Source of the DNA: Pelagihabitans sp963760375
GTDB taxonomy: Bacteria > Bacteroidota > Bacteroidia > Flavobacteriales > Flavobacteriaceae
Assembly (NCBI GenBank): GCA_963760375.1
Contig: CAVXCS010000006.1
Span: 62,001-126,000 of the forward strand
Length of the DNA: 64,000 nt
Direction of reading: 5' to 3'
Part shown: piece by piece, positions 8,668 through 17,114 of the stretch
Layout: each line of letters opens with the position of its first letter
Numbering within the stretch: position 1 is the stretch's first letter
Notes under the pieces: generated by a model
The model's database searches: none
What the model saw: only the letters and a program-made list of their open reading frames with translations
What the model was told of the DNA's origin: nothing
Made by a program: the position numbers and the translations under genes

Positions 8668-9948
8668 ATGGAATCGATCCAGGCCATAAAACAACGATTT
8701 GAAATCATCGGAAACGATGTAAAACTCAACCGTGCCATTGAAAAGGCAATTCAGGTTGCCCCCACCGATATTTCGGTGCTGGTGACCGGGGAAAGTGGCG
8801 TGGGCAAGGAAGCCATTCCCAAAATCATTCATGCACTCTCCCATCGAAAGCACGCAAAATATATCGCAGTAAACTGTGGCGCCATACCGGAGGGCACGAT
8901 CGACAGTGAGTTGTTCGGTCATGAAAAAGGTTCCTTTACGGGAGCCACCGCCACCAGGAGCGGCTATTTTGAGGTTGCCGATGGGGGCACGATTTTTCTC
9001 GACGAGGTGGGGGAGCTCCCCTTGACCACCCAGGTGCGGCTGTTAAGGGTTTTGGAGAACGGTGAATTTTTAAAGGTGGGCTCCTCACAGACCCAAAAAA
9101 CCGATGTGCGCATCGTGGCCGCTACCAATATCAGCATGTTCGAGGCGATCAAGAAAGAAAAATTCCGCGAAGACCTTTATTACAGGCTAAGCACGGTAGA
9201 AATCAATATCCCCCCCCTGAGGGAGCGGAAAGAGGATATCCATTTGCTGTTTCGAAAATTTGCTTCCGATTTTGGGCAGAAATACAAGATGCCGACCATT
9301 CGACTGGAAGACGATGCGGTACAACTGCTCCTTAAATACCGTTGGCCTGGGAACATCAGACAGTTGAGGAATATTGCCGAACAAATTTCAGTTTTGGAAG
9401 AAAGTCGGAATATTTCCGTGCCTACCCTCAACAGCTACCTGCCCAATGCTTCCGATTCCAATCTGCCCGCCGTAATTTCAAAGGAAAAGAAGGAGGGTGA
9501 TTTTAGCAACGAGAGGGAAATCCTTTACAAGGTTTTGTTCGACATGAAAAGCGACTTGAACGACCTGAAAAAGTTGACCTTGGAACTGTTAAAAAACAAC
9601 GATTCGGAAAAAGTTCAGGAAGAAAACGAGAAGTTGATCAGAAAGATTTACGGGGAGGAAAATGGCGAAGATGAATTTCGTGAAAACACTTCAATGGAAT
9701 TGATGCAGTTACCTGAACCCAAAGTGGAAAGGCCGGCCCATAAACCCAATTACAACACGAACCAAGATGATAAGTATCATTTTGCGGAAGAAATTGAAGT
9801 GGAGGAAACCTTATCTTTACAGGAGAAGGAAGTGGAACTCATCAAAAAGTCATTGGAGCGAAACCGCGGTAAGCGCAAGGCGGCCGCAGCCGAATTGGGC
9901 ATATCGGAACGAACGCTATATAGAAAGATAAAACAGTACGACCTTTAA
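8668..9948 (+). CDS. Sigma-54-interacting transcriptional activator without a sensor domain
   Basis: The 426-residue protein starts almost directly with the AAA+ domain. Walker A is GESGVGKE (41-48), Walker B lies in GGTIFLDEVGEL near 107-118, and the sigma-54 contact loop is GSFTGA (88-93) rather than the usual GAFTGA. The sensor and arginine-finger region follows (FREDLYYRLSTVEI near 168). After a linker of about 90 acidic residues the protein ends in a Fis-type helix-turn-helix (AAAELGISERTLYRKIKQYDL region). No receiver, PAS or GAF domain precedes the ATPase, so signal input must come from a partner protein or by expression. It lies between miaB and lptE, as in other flavobacteria. Its target promoters are not recognised here. 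Confidence 0.93.
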   Translation: MESIQAIKQRFEIIGNDVKLNRAIEKAIQVAPTDISVLVTGESGVGKEAIPKIIHALSHRKHAKYIAVNCGAIPEGTIDSELFGHEKGSFTGATATRSGYFEVADGGTIFLDEVGELPLTTQVRLLRVLENGEFLKVGSSQTQKTDVRIVAATNISMFEAIKKEKFREDLYYRLSTVEINIPPLRERKEDIHLLFRKFASDFGQKYKMPTIRLEDDAVQLLLKYRWPGNIRQLRNIAEQISVLEESRNISVPTLNSYLPNASDSNLPAVISKEKKEGDFSNEREILYKVLFDMKSDLNDLKKLTLELLKNNDSEKVQEENEKLIRKIYGEENGEDEFRENTSMELMQLPEPKVERPAHKPNYNTNQDDKYHFAEEIEVEETLSLQEKEVELIKKSLERNRGKRKAAAAELGISERTLYRKIKQYDL

Positions 9949-10015
9949 GGTCGTTGCCTTTTGCTACCGTTCATTTGATCGGTGGGAACATGGGCAAAAA
10001 AGGAAATTGTATCTC

Positions 10016-10543
10016 ATGGTATTTTTAAAAAAGCTGGCGCACATTTTTTTTGTATTGTTTCTTTTGGTGACCCTTGGCAATTGTGGTGTATACAATTTTA
10101 CAGGGGGCAATGTGGGTACCGCAAAAAGCTTCCAGGTCAACTATTTTCAGAACTATGCCACCCAAAGTCCAGGCTCAACTTTTGAACCCGGGATGGACCG
10201 GGATTTGACCCTTGCGCTTCAGGACAGGATTTTAAACCAATCGAGCCTGGACCTGGTCAATTCTGGCGGCGATCTGCTCTATGAAGGGGAAATCGTTGAA
10301 TACCGCATCTCGCCCATGACGGCCACGGCACAGCAGACGGCGGCCCAGAACAGGCTGACCATCGCCGTGAAAGTGCGTTTTTTCAACAAGACCAAGGAGG
10401 ATGCAGATTTCGATCAGCGCTTTTCGTTTTTCTACGACTATCCGGCCAACCAACAACTCTCTGCCGTAAAGAGCGAAGCCCATGAAGTAATCTTCGAGCG
10501 CATCACCCAGGATATTTTCAATGCCTCTTTGGCCGACTGGTAG
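10016..10543 (+). CDS. lptE: LptE-family LPS assembly lipoprotein
   Basis: The 175-residue product has a lipoprotein signal ending at LGNC (Cys23), followed by GVYNFTGGNVGTAKSFQV, the opening typical of Bacteroidota LptE. LptE plugs the LptD barrel in the outer membrane and helps insert lipopolysaccharide. The ATG at 10016 is chosen over an upstream in-frame TTG at 10007 because it gives a compact signal peptide. It follows the sigma-54 activator by 67 bp and precedes a TPR-like gene and secG on the same strand. Other Lpt-related genes are elsewhere (lptC at 44.5 kb, lpxB at 31 kb). Confidence 0.9.
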   Translation: MVFLKKLAHIFFVLFLLVTLGNCGVYNFTGGNVGTAKSFQVNYFQNYATQSPGSTFEPGMDRDLTLALQDRILNQSSLDLVNSGGDLLYEGEIVEYRISPMTATAQQTAAQNRLTIAVKVRFFNKTKEDADFDQRFSFFYDYPANQQLSAVKSEAHEVIFERITQDIFNASLADW

Positions 10544-10586
10544 ATCTGGAATCACGATTTTAGGAAAGCAATCAAGTGCATTCCCG

Positions 10587-10594
10587 TATTTTTG
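10587..10594 (+). promoter_or_regulatory. Putative -7 box upstream of the TPR-like gene
   Basis: TATTTTTG fits TAnnTTTG and lies 36 bases before the ATG at 10631. An alternative TTG start at 10592 falls inside this box, which supports the ATG. No clear -33 TTG was found. Confidence 0.4.
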
Positions 10595-10630
10595 CTTAAT
10601 TATGCCGAAAACAATTTGCAAGGCCATTCT

Positions 10631-11557
10631 ATGAACGTCAAGGATTTCACATTTCTGCTGCAACATCCCGATCAAGTGATCACGGCCGCCCAAACCAGGC
10701 AGCTAGAGGAGGTTTTGGTGGAATATCCTTATTTTCAGACCGCTAGGGCATTGCACCTTAAGGGCCTAAAAAATCTGAACAGTTTTAAGTACAACAACGC
10801 CCTGAAGGTTACGGCCGCTTATACCACAGACAGAGGGGTTTTGTTCGATTACATCACTTCAGCGGCATTTTCACAAGACAGGATCGCCGATGCCATTTCA
10901 GGTAAATCCGAACCTTTGGAAGCGGTTCGGGCCATGGAAGAAACTGAGGCACCCACCCCGGAAAAGCCCGCTCAACTGATCGAGGAGTCTATCGACAAAC
11001 CTTTACCGCAAACCATTGCCGATGCCGATTCCATATTGCATCCCGAGTTGTTCACGTCCAAAGAACCTGAGGGTGCCAAAGTTTTGGATAAAGCGGCGGC
11101 GACCAAAAATCAGGCCCTCGAATTGGGCCAACCCCTGTCATTCACCAAAACTGAAAAACACTCTTTCGAAGAATGGCTAAAACTGACCTCGGTAAGGAAA
11201 ATAGAGCGCCCAGGACAGCCGGGGACGGGCATTGACAAAGGAACCAAAGAGGGCAGTGCCGATCCCAAAAAAATGAAGTCGAAAAAAATCGACCTCATCG
11301 ATAAGTTCATCGCCAGCAACCCCAAGATTGTGCCCCATGACACGCCGGTAAAAATCGACCTTGGGGAATCGACCAGATTCGATGGAAAAGAATTGATGAC
11401 AGAGACTTTGGCAAGGGTTTATCTCGAGCAAAGAAAGTACAAAAAAGCCATACAGGCCTATCGCATATTAAGTTTGAAATATCCGGAAAAAAGTGGTTTC
11501 TTTGCAGACCGAATTAAAGCGGTGGAAAAAATTAAACAAGAAAATACTTCTGAATAA
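10631..11557 (+). CDS. Conserved flavobacterial protein with C-terminal TPR-like region
   Basis: The product of 308 residues is soluble, with no signal peptide or membrane segment. The N-terminal 80 residues contain a conserved helical block (VEYPYFQTARALHLKGL). The middle is rich in Glu, Pro and Lys and likely disordered. The C terminus resembles a tetratricopeptide repeat (LARVYLEQRKYKKAIQAYRI followed by LSLKYPEKSGFFADRI). The stop overlaps the secG start region (TAAATG), so the two are probably translated from one message. The gene is found between lptE and secG in related genomes, but its role is unknown; a link to secretion is only suggested by position. Confidence 0.85.
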   Translation: MNVKDFTFLLQHPDQVITAAQTRQLEEVLVEYPYFQTARALHLKGLKNLNSFKYNNALKVTAAYTTDRGVLFDYITSAAFSQDRIADAISGKSEPLEAVRAMEETEAPTPEKPAQLIEESIDKPLPQTIADADSILHPELFTSKEPEGAKVLDKAAATKNQALELGQPLSFTKTEKHSFEEWLKLTSVRKIERPGQPGTGIDKGTKEGSADPKKMKSKKIDLIDKFIASNPKIVPHDTPVKIDLGESTRFDGKELMTETLARVYLEQRKYKKAIQAYRILSLKYPEKSGFFADRIKAVEKIKQENTSE

Positions 11558-11917
11558 ATGAGCACCTTTACCATATTTTTAATCCTGATCATTGTTGTTT
11601 GTTTCTTACTGGTGTTGGTCATCATGGTTCAAAATCCAAAAGGTGGCGGACTTTCTTCCTCCTTTGGCGGCGGTGGAAGCCAAATTGTGGGCGGCGTGAA
11701 AAAGACAGGGGATTTTTTGGACAAAAGCACATGGACATTGGCAGGCGCACTCGTATTGTTGATATTGGCCTCCAATATTGCCCTCCCCGGAAAATTCGGA
11801 AACGCAGATTCTAAATTGCTCGATGGGGATGGGATTGAAACTACCGTTCCGGAAAGCCTGCCCGAAGAAGTACCCGCACCCTTGAACAATGGTGCCAATC
11901 AGACCGATTCACTCTAG
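11558..11917 (+). CDS. secG: Preprotein translocase subunit SecG
   Basis: This small inner-membrane protein assists SecYEG-mediated export. The 119-residue product has one hydrophobic helix at about residues 4-24, the conserved loop VQNPKGGGLSSSFGGGG, and a second helix at about 55-72, followed by an acidic tail. This is the standard SecG topology with the tail typical of Bacteroidota. The ATG follows the preceding stop codon directly. A strong terminator follows about 20 bp downstream. Confidence 0.95.
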   Translation: MSTFTIFLILIIVVCFLLVLVIMVQNPKGGGLSSSFGGGGSQIVGGVKKTGDFLDKSTWTLAGALVLLILASNIALPGKFGNADSKLLDGDGIETTVPESLPEEVPAPLNNGANQTDSL

Positions 11918-11936
11918 GTTGAAAAATATATCCGCT

Positions 11937-11970
11937 AAAATGCCAGCACAAATGACAAGCTGGCATTTTT
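11937..11970 (+). terminator. Intrinsic terminator after secG
   Basis: The inverted repeat AAAATGCCAGC / GCTGGCATTTTT has an 11-base loop and ends in a T run. It separates the lptE-TPR-secG group from groES. Confidence 0.85.
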
Positions 11971-12061
11971 GATTTTACATTGTGTCAGTTTTTATGTTGT
12001 GGCATAATTTCTGTCTTGTCAACACCGAACTATAAAAATCAATTAATAAAACTTTAATAAT

Positions 12062-12340
12062 ATGGCTAAAGTCAACATTAAACCATTGGCAGACAGAGTA
12101 CTTATCGAGCCAATGGCCGCTGAGACCAAAACGGCGTCGGGCATCTACATTCCTGACACCGCAAAAGAGAAACCCCAACAAGGCAAAGTGGTTGCCGTTG
12201 GCCCTGGGACCAAAGATGAAAAAATCACCGTGAAGGTCGGAGACAAGGTCTTGTACGGCAAATATGCGGGGACCGAACTTAAACTGGAGGGCGTAGACTA
12301 TCTAATGATGCGCGAGAGCGACGTTTTGGCAATTATCTAA
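12062..12340 (+). CDS. groES: Co-chaperonin GroES
   Basis: The 92-residue product forms the heptameric lid of the GroEL chamber. It shows the start INIKPLADRVLIEP-type block, the mobile-loop region at about residues 17-33 (ETKTASGIYIPDTAKEKP), and the roof and C-terminal motif KVLYGKYAGTEL. It precedes groEL by 120 bp, and both are read together in most bacteria. No CIRCE operator was recognised upstream. Confidence 0.98.
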   Translation: MAKVNIKPLADRVLIEPMAAETKTASGIYIPDTAKEKPQQGKVVAVGPGTKDEKITVKVGDKVLYGKYAGTELKLEGVDYLMMRESDVLAII

Positions 12341-12460
12341 ACCGAACAATATTCAATAAAAAAATTCCGAATTCCGAAGCTAAACGTTCGACCATAATTG
12401 GCGGTTTTACCCATAGCGCACTAAACGGAATTTGAACATTAATTTTAAAATCAAATTAGA

Positions 12461-14095
12461 ATGGCAAAAGAAATAAAGTTCGATATCGATGCACGCGATG
12501 GCCTTAAAAGGGGCGTAGATGCTTTGGCGAATGCAGTAAAGGTAACCTTGGGGCCCAAGGGCAGGAACGTAATCATCAGCAAATCATTCGGGGCACCCCA
12601 AGTGACCAAAGATGGTGTTACAGTTGCAAAGGAAATTGAATTGGCAGACCCCTTGGAAAATATGGGCGCCCAAATGGTAAAGGAAGTAGCTTCCAAAACC
12701 AACGATCTGGCTGGTGATGGTACTACCACGGCCACGGTTTTGGCACAGGCCATCGTAAAAGAAGGTTTGAAAAACGTTGCGGCCGGAGCCAACCCCATGG
12801 ATCTAAAAAGGGGAATAGACAAAGCGGTTGAAGCCATTGTGGCCGACCTTGGAAAGCAAGCCAAAAAAGTTGGCGATTCTTCCGAAAAAATAAAGCAGGT
12901 CGCATCGATTTCATCAAATAACGATGAGACCATTGGCGAGTTGATCGCACAAGCGTTCGGAAAAGTAGGCAAGGAAGGGGTCATCACGGTTGAAGAAGCA
13001 AAAGGGACCGATACCTATGTGGATATCGTTGAAGGGATGCAATTCGACAGGGGTTACCTATCCCCCTATTTTGTGACCGATTCAGAAAAAATGACCGTGA
13101 GCTTGGAGAATCCGTACATCTTGTTATACGATAAAAAGATATCTTCCATGAAAGACCTGCTTCCTGTATTGGAGCCAGTGGCTCAATCGGGCAAGCCCTT
13201 ATTGATCATCGCTGAAGATGTTGATGGAGAGGCCTTGGCCACCTTGGTGGTAAACAAACTCAGGGGCTCTTTGAAGATTGCAGCGGTAAAAGCGCCAGGT
13301 TTTGGTGACAGGAGAAAAGCCATGTTGGAAGACATCGCCATCCTAACCAAAGGAACCGTTATTGCCGAGGAAAGAGGATTTTCCATGGAAAATACCACCA
13401 TTGATATGTTGGGTACCTGCGAAAAAATCACCATCGACAAGGACAACACTACCATTGTGAACGGAGGCGGAGTAGCCAAAGACATCAAGAGCCGTGTGAA
13501 CCAGATCAAATCCCAGATCGAGACCACCACTTCAGACTATGACAAGGAAAAATTGCAGGAGCGTTTGGCCAAATTGGCAGGTGGGGTCGCCGTACTTTAT
13601 GTGGGTGCCGCTTCGGAAGTGGAAATGAAAGAAAAGAAAGACCGTGTTGACGATGCATTGCACGCCACCCGTGCGGCGGTTGAAGAAGGCATTGTTGCCG
13701 GTGGGGGCGTTGCCTTGGTTCGTGCCAAAGCTAGCCTTGCCAAGATCAAAGCCGAAAACGCCGATGAGGAAACCGGTATCCAGATCGTAGCCAAGGCCAT
13801 AGAATCACCTTTGCGCACCATTGTGGAGAATGCAGGTGGAGAAGGATCGGTGGTTATTGCCAAAATTATGGACGGGAAAGGGGACTATGGTTATGATGCC
13901 AAATCCGAAACTTACGTAGACATGATGAAAGCGGGCATCATCGATCCCAAAAAAGTAACCAGGGTCGCATTGGAAAATGCCGCTTCTGTTGCCGGGATGA
14001 TCTTGACCACGGAATGCGCCTTGACCGATATTAAGGAAGAAGCGCCAGCAGGCGGAGGCCATGGACATGGCGGTGGTATGCCCGGCATGATGTAA
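12461..14095 (+). CDS. groEL: Chaperonin GroEL
   Basis: The 544-residue product is a full-length 60-kDa chaperonin that folds proteins in an ATP-driven double ring. ATP-binding motifs are present (VTLGPKGRNVII at about residues 28-39; AGDGTTTATVLAQ at about 85-97, with the catalytic Asp region), and the protein ends in the Gly/Met/His tail GGGHGHGGGMPGMM. It follows groES and is closed by a terminator 33 bp beyond the stop. Confidence 0.99.
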   Translation: MAKEIKFDIDARDGLKRGVDALANAVKVTLGPKGRNVIISKSFGAPQVTKDGVTVAKEIELADPLENMGAQMVKEVASKTNDLAGDGTTTATVLAQAIVKEGLKNVAAGANPMDLKRGIDKAVEAIVADLGKQAKKVGDSSEKIKQVASISSNNDETIGELIAQAFGKVGKEGVITVEEAKGTDTYVDIVEGMQFDRGYLSPYFVTDSEKMTVSLENPYILLYDKKISSMKDLLPVLEPVAQSGKPLLIIAEDVDGEALATLVVNKLRGSLKIAAVKAPGFGDRRKAMLEDIAILTKGTVIAEERGFSMENTTIDMLGTCEKITIDKDNTTIVNGGGVAKDIKSRVNQIKSQIETTTSDYDKEKLQERLAKLAGGVAVLYVGAASEVEMKEKKDRVDDALHATRAAVEEGIVAGGGVALVRAKASLAKIKAENADEETGIQIVAKAIESPLRTIVENAGGEGSVVIAKIMDGKGDYGYDAKSETYVDMMKAGIIDPKKVTRVALENAASVAGMILTTECALTDIKEEAPAGGGHGHGGGMPGMM

Positions 14096-14127
14096 TGCCG
14101 AGAGGCAGGAGCCTATCAATATTGTTG

Positions 14128-14157
14128 AACCGCCCCCATACTGAGGGCGGTTTTTTA
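14128..14157 (+). terminator. Intrinsic terminator after groEL
   Basis: AACCGCCC and GGGCGGTT pair around a loop of about nine bases and are followed by TTTTTT. Confidence 0.88.
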
Positions 14158-14222
14158 TTGGGTCACTTTGCTTCAACCACCTTGCATAACAACTTGCAAT
14201 CTTTCCCATGTAAATCGAATAA

Positions 14223-14256
14223 AAAAACCACCTTTTACAAGGTGGTTTCGTTTTTT
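14223..14256 (-). terminator. Second hairpin terminator, downstream of the Lys/Ala/Pro microprotein gene
   Basis: AAACCACCTT and AAGGTGGTTT pair around a short loop, with A residues before and TTTTTT soon after, so it may act in both directions. It lies about 38 bp past the stop of the minus-strand microprotein gene at 14294-14377, which supports that gene being a separate transcript. Confidence 0.65.
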
Positions 14257-14293
14257 CCGACTTCAAGGTTTATCTGATAAACCTATCAAAGAA

Positions 14294-14377
14294 TTACTTC
14301 TTTTTCGCGGGAGCCTTCTTAGCTGCTGCCTTAGGAGCTGCTTTTTTGGCTGGTGCGGCTTTTTTTGCTGTTGCCAT
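14294..14377 (-). CDS. 27-residue Lys/Ala/Pro-rich histone H1-like microprotein
   Basis: The reading frame from ATG (complement of 14375-14377) to TAA encodes 27 residues, starting MATAKKAAPAKKAAPK and ending KAPAKKK. Only Met, Ala, Thr, Lys and Pro occur, in AKKAAP-like repeats. The same composition is found in the tail of bacterial histone H1-like proteins and in the C termini of some DNA-binding proteins, so nucleic-acid binding is likely but unproven. No globular domain can be present at this length. The upstream 100 bases are AT-rich and a hairpin terminator follows, consistent with a stand-alone transcript. Most gene finders would miss it on length. Confidence 0.6.
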   Translation of the reverse strand: MATAKKAAPAKKAAPKAAAKKAPAKKK

Positions 14378-14417
14378 GATTGAAATAATTAAAATTTCAA
14401 TTAAAATTAAGTTTTTT

Positions 14418-14552
14418 TTATTGTGTTCTATTGTTTTGGAGATTTGTTATCCCCTTAGTTTTCAACAGTTTTTCTAGAGAATTTTTCACTCCGGCCGCCA
14501 TGCCCACAAAGCAAAACATGTTGGCTTCTTTGATATAACGCTCGGCATACAT
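14418..14552 (-). CDS. Possible 44-residue small protein, or remnant of a longer gene
   Basis: An open frame from ATG (complement of 14550-14552) to TAA gives MYAERYIKEANMFCFVGMAA, then a helical Lys/Leu-rich stretch and a polar tail. The composition is more protein-like than the other frames here, with an amphipathic helical core. It is not recognised and no start signal is evident; the frame is open a few codons further upstream to a TGA. It lies in the gap of 260 bases between the microprotein gene and the NHL lipoprotein gene, in which nothing else is seen. Confidence 0.25.
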   Translation of the reverse strand: MYAERYIKEANMFCFVGMAAGVKNSLEKLLKTKGITNLQNNRTQ

Positions 14553-14637
14553 TTTTAGTATACACTGGCTGGCCCTGGTTTTTCATAAAGTCAAACCAAA
14601 GGGTGTTGCATCACACCAAGCATTGGACCAACCAAGG

Positions 14638-15477
14638 TTAAGGTTTTATCTCGGTCTTCACCTCTTTCATTTGATAACTGTTCAGCGTACCTGTCGGATA
14701 ATTGATCACGTACAGTGTCCCGTTCATGATCAGGATATCGGTGGGCTTCTGAACAGATTCCTTCAATACCTGTTTCAGCTGACCGTCCAAATCCATCACC
14801 AGCACCCTGTTATTCTCAAAATCGGTGACAAAGACCTCGCTTTCCGAAATATAGATTCCCGTGGCCGCGTTCATTTTTTGATCTTGTCCCATCATTTTAA
14901 TGAAATTGCCTCGTTTATCGAATACCTGAACCCTATTGTTATAAGCATCCGCTACCCAGATGTTCTCAGCGGTGATCTGCACATCGGTTGGATAATAAAA
15001 CTCCCCGTTGCCCTTGCCTTCTTTTCCAAAGGAAATCCATTCGCCACCGTTGAAATACAAAATGCGGTTATTGTAAAAATCCGCAATCGCTCTTTCCTTG
15101 TCCATCACGGCTATCCCGGCGGGCGCATCCAAGCTGTCTTTCAAGGCCATGACCCCTTGATTGCCATTCGAAAAAGTGGCAATATTGTCGGACCCATATT
15201 GGGGCACGAAAAGCACTCCTTCGAAGGCATCAATATGCATGGGCCGATCCAAGGAATCGATCGTGGCCGTGATCTGGCCCAGGTCGTTGAGCCTCACCAA
15301 TCGGTTGTGATCTCCATCGGAGAGCCACAATTGTCCGTCAACTTGGGCAATTCCGATGGGGTTCACCCCTTCCAAAGTTGTCGATTGTACCAGCGCCCAT
15401 TCCTTCGGAAGTTCTGGCTTGGGCTTACAGGCACTTAGGGCGAGTACCGTCGCCAGGGCTGTCATTATCTGTTTCAT
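14638..15477 (-). CDS. NHL-repeat lipoprotein, function unknown
   Basis: The 279-residue product has a lipoprotein signal (MKQIMTALATVLALSAC, Cys17) and a mature region of NHL/SMP-30-type propeller repeats: PIGIAQVDGQLWLSDGDHNR, PAGIAVMDKERAIADFYNNR, PTDVQITAENIWVADAYNNR and ATGIYISESEVFVTDFENNR. Each repeat ends in a D-x-x-N-N/H-R signature. Six blades would fit the length. It starts 43 bp after the stop of the double-HMA gene on the same strand and may be the last gene of that transcript. No enzyme residues could be assigned. Confidence 0.85.
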   Translation of the reverse strand: MKQIMTALATVLALSACKPKPELPKEWALVQSTTLEGVNPIGIAQVDGQLWLSDGDHNRLVRLNDLGQITATIDSLDRPMHIDAFEGVLFVPQYGSDNIATFSNGNQGVMALKDSLDAPAGIAVMDKERAIADFYNNRILYFNGGEWISFGKEGKGNGEFYYPTDVQITAENIWVADAYNNRVQVFDKRGNFIKMMGQDQKMNAATGIYISESEVFVTDFENNRVLVMDLDGQLKQVLKESVQKPTDILIMNGTLYVINYPTGTLNSYQMKEVKTEIKP

Positions 15478-15520
15478 TTGATTTTATTTAAACCATTGGT
15501 TCGTTAAAACTTCCAACATA

Positions 15521-16156
15521 TTATTTAGACGATTCATCGATTCTATCGTAATGACAGCAAGGGGGCAAGGACTCATAGGTTTCATCACTTGCCTTGATGT
15601 TTTTGGTATCGTGGCCCGCTTTTGCTACGGCCTGTTCGATATCCTTTAAGGAGGTCTTCGCCCCATCAAATGCAACTGACATCATTTTAGTGTCCTTGTC
15701 CCATGACGCCTCGGCCACACCGGGAAGGGCCTTGGCCGCTTTGGTGATTCGTGCCTCGCACATGCCACAATTACCGGCAACCTTCAAATTCTTCGTGGTC
15801 AACTTGTCGTTCGAAACCGTGGCTTGGCTTCCGGAAGATTCTTCGACCTTTCCGTCAGCCCGCTCTATCTTTGCGGTGATCGGCGTATACCCGGCCTTTT
15901 CCACCTGTTTTTCCACAGACTCCAAGCTAAGGGCCTTTTCGGAGGGGTAGCTAAAACTGAAATCGCCGGTCTCGATATCGATCTTCACCTCTTTGATGCC
16001 TTTGAATTCCTTAAACTTTTTCTCTAGCCCATAGGCACAGAACGGACAGCCCAAACCATCGACCTGTACCATAAACTTATCCATTGTTTTTTGGGCATTT
16101 GCGCCCATCACCGTCATCATTGCGATGACCACTGTTGCAATTATTGCTTTTTTCAT
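15521..16156 (-). CDS. Exported protein with two heavy-metal-associated (HMA) domains
   Basis: The 211-residue product has a signal peptide ending near MGANAQ (residue 22). Two HMA ferredoxin-like domains follow: the first at about residues 27-95 with CPFC (C37, C40), the second at about 121-187 with CGMC (C130, C133). The C terminus adds LPPCCHY (C200, C201, H202), a further possible metal site. HMA domains bind soft metals such as Cu(I), Zn or Hg and pass them to pumps or other carriers. Being exported, this one would act in the periplasm. It lies after a predicted outer-membrane protein gene and the HYC_CC_PP gene, which supports a metal-handling operon. Confidence 0.9.
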   Translation of the reverse strand: MKKAIIATVVIAMMTVMGANAQKTMDKFMVQVDGLGCPFCAYGLEKKFKEFKGIKEVKIDIETGDFSFSYPSEKALSLESVEKQVEKAGYTPITAKIERADGKVEESSGSQATVSNDKLTTKNLKVAGNCGMCEARITKAAKALPGVAEASWDKDTKMMSVAFDGAKTSLKDIEQAVAKAGHDTKNIKASDETYESLPPCCHYDRIDESSK

Positions 16157-16210
16157 GATTTTACTTTTTTATATTAATATTCGTTCTGTCAATATGTAAA
16201 TACAGGGCGG

Positions 16211-16981
16211 TCAAAATGTAAAACGACTGCCCAAAAATAGACTATATTTCAATTTTTGTGCGGCAGGCACATCGTTGACCAAAGGGGCCTGTACCGCCAA
16301 ATCCAGCGTGATGTTCTTGCTGGCATATTGGACCCCCTGCGCATATAGGAGCTGGTATCCGCTGCGCTCCGGTAGCCAAGAATTGGTGTATTCGAAATAC
16401 AGGTTGATCTGCTCATTGGGATATTGCGGTTTCAATAGGGGCAGTCCAAAACCCAGTTTATATCGAAACTCGTCCATGGTACCATCGGGCATCGAATTGT
16501 AGCCCAACTCATTGGATATACCGTATTTCAGGGTTTCATAGCCCGCAACAAAGCCATAGTAACCGGCATATTTTCCCATACTGAGGTCCATGGCGTCCAA
16601 TTCCTCACCTGTGGGCAGGGTCTGTATTGTTTTGGCGACCACACGAAAGGTCTTGCCCATGGCATCTTTTCTTATAAACTGGTATTTTCCGATGATCTTG
16701 ATATCGGCCAAGGCACTGCCCGATCCAAGATCGTTCAGGTTATAATTGATATAAGGCAGCTGAACCGCTACCAAGGTGCTAGCGGAGGGCAAATATTGTA
16801 ACATTATGGGTACATAGCTGAACCTACCCCGCTCTGTTTTCCTGATTTCGGTCAAGGTTTTTACCGTAAAACTTCCGCCGCCCAACATAATTGGATTGTC
16901 AGCGGTAATCGGCGGACCTTGTGCCTGTATCCCTTCAATGCCACCAATGGTGAGCATCAACGCTAAAAATAAAATTCTCAT
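16211..16981 (-). CDS. Predicted outer-membrane beta-barrel protein (transporter-like)
   Basis: The 256-residue product has a Sec signal (MRILFLALMLTIGGIEGIQAQ) and then alternating amphipathic strands ending in Phe (FLGSRFTF), a typical outer-membrane insertion signal. Blocks such as VAVQLPYINYNL and GLPLLKPQYPNEQINLYFEY resemble the small MetA-pathway/phenol-degradation barrel family and the companion barrels found beside HMA proteins in Bacteroidota. The substrate is not known. Gap to the HMA gene is 54 bp. Metal export or sensing is inferred from the neighbours. Confidence 0.75.
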   Translation of the reverse strand: MRILFLALMLTIGGIEGIQAQGPPITADNPIMLGGGSFTVKTLTEIRKTERGRFSYVPIMLQYLPSASTLVAVQLPYINYNLNDLGSGSALADIKIIGKYQFIRKDAMGKTFRVVAKTIQTLPTGEELDAMDLSMGKYAGYYGFVAGYETLKYGISNELGYNSMPDGTMDEFRYKLGFGLPLLKPQYPNEQINLYFEYTNSWLPERSGYQLLYAQGVQYASKNITLDLAVQAPLVNDVPAAQKLKYSLFLGSRFTF

Positions 16982-17114
16982 GATATGGATTTGATTTAAA
17001 TGGTTCTAAATTCCAATAATAATTGGGGCAACCGCACCGTTTGCCTCTGCATCCTCTCCAATGCCGGGTGTCAATTACGGATAGAAGGGCTGCCTTGGGA
17101 ATAGACCGAATAAA

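Noticed and set aside
12341..12460. CIRCE operator or other heat-shock control between groES and groEL
   Set aside because: Only short AT-rich partial repeats (TTCCGAATTCCGAA) are seen; no TTAGCACTC-N9-GAGTGCTAA element is present.
14623..15438. A 271-codon plus-strand open frame
   Set aside because: It lies antisense to the NHL-repeat lipoprotein, which has a signal peptide and four matching repeats; the antisense translation has no such structure.
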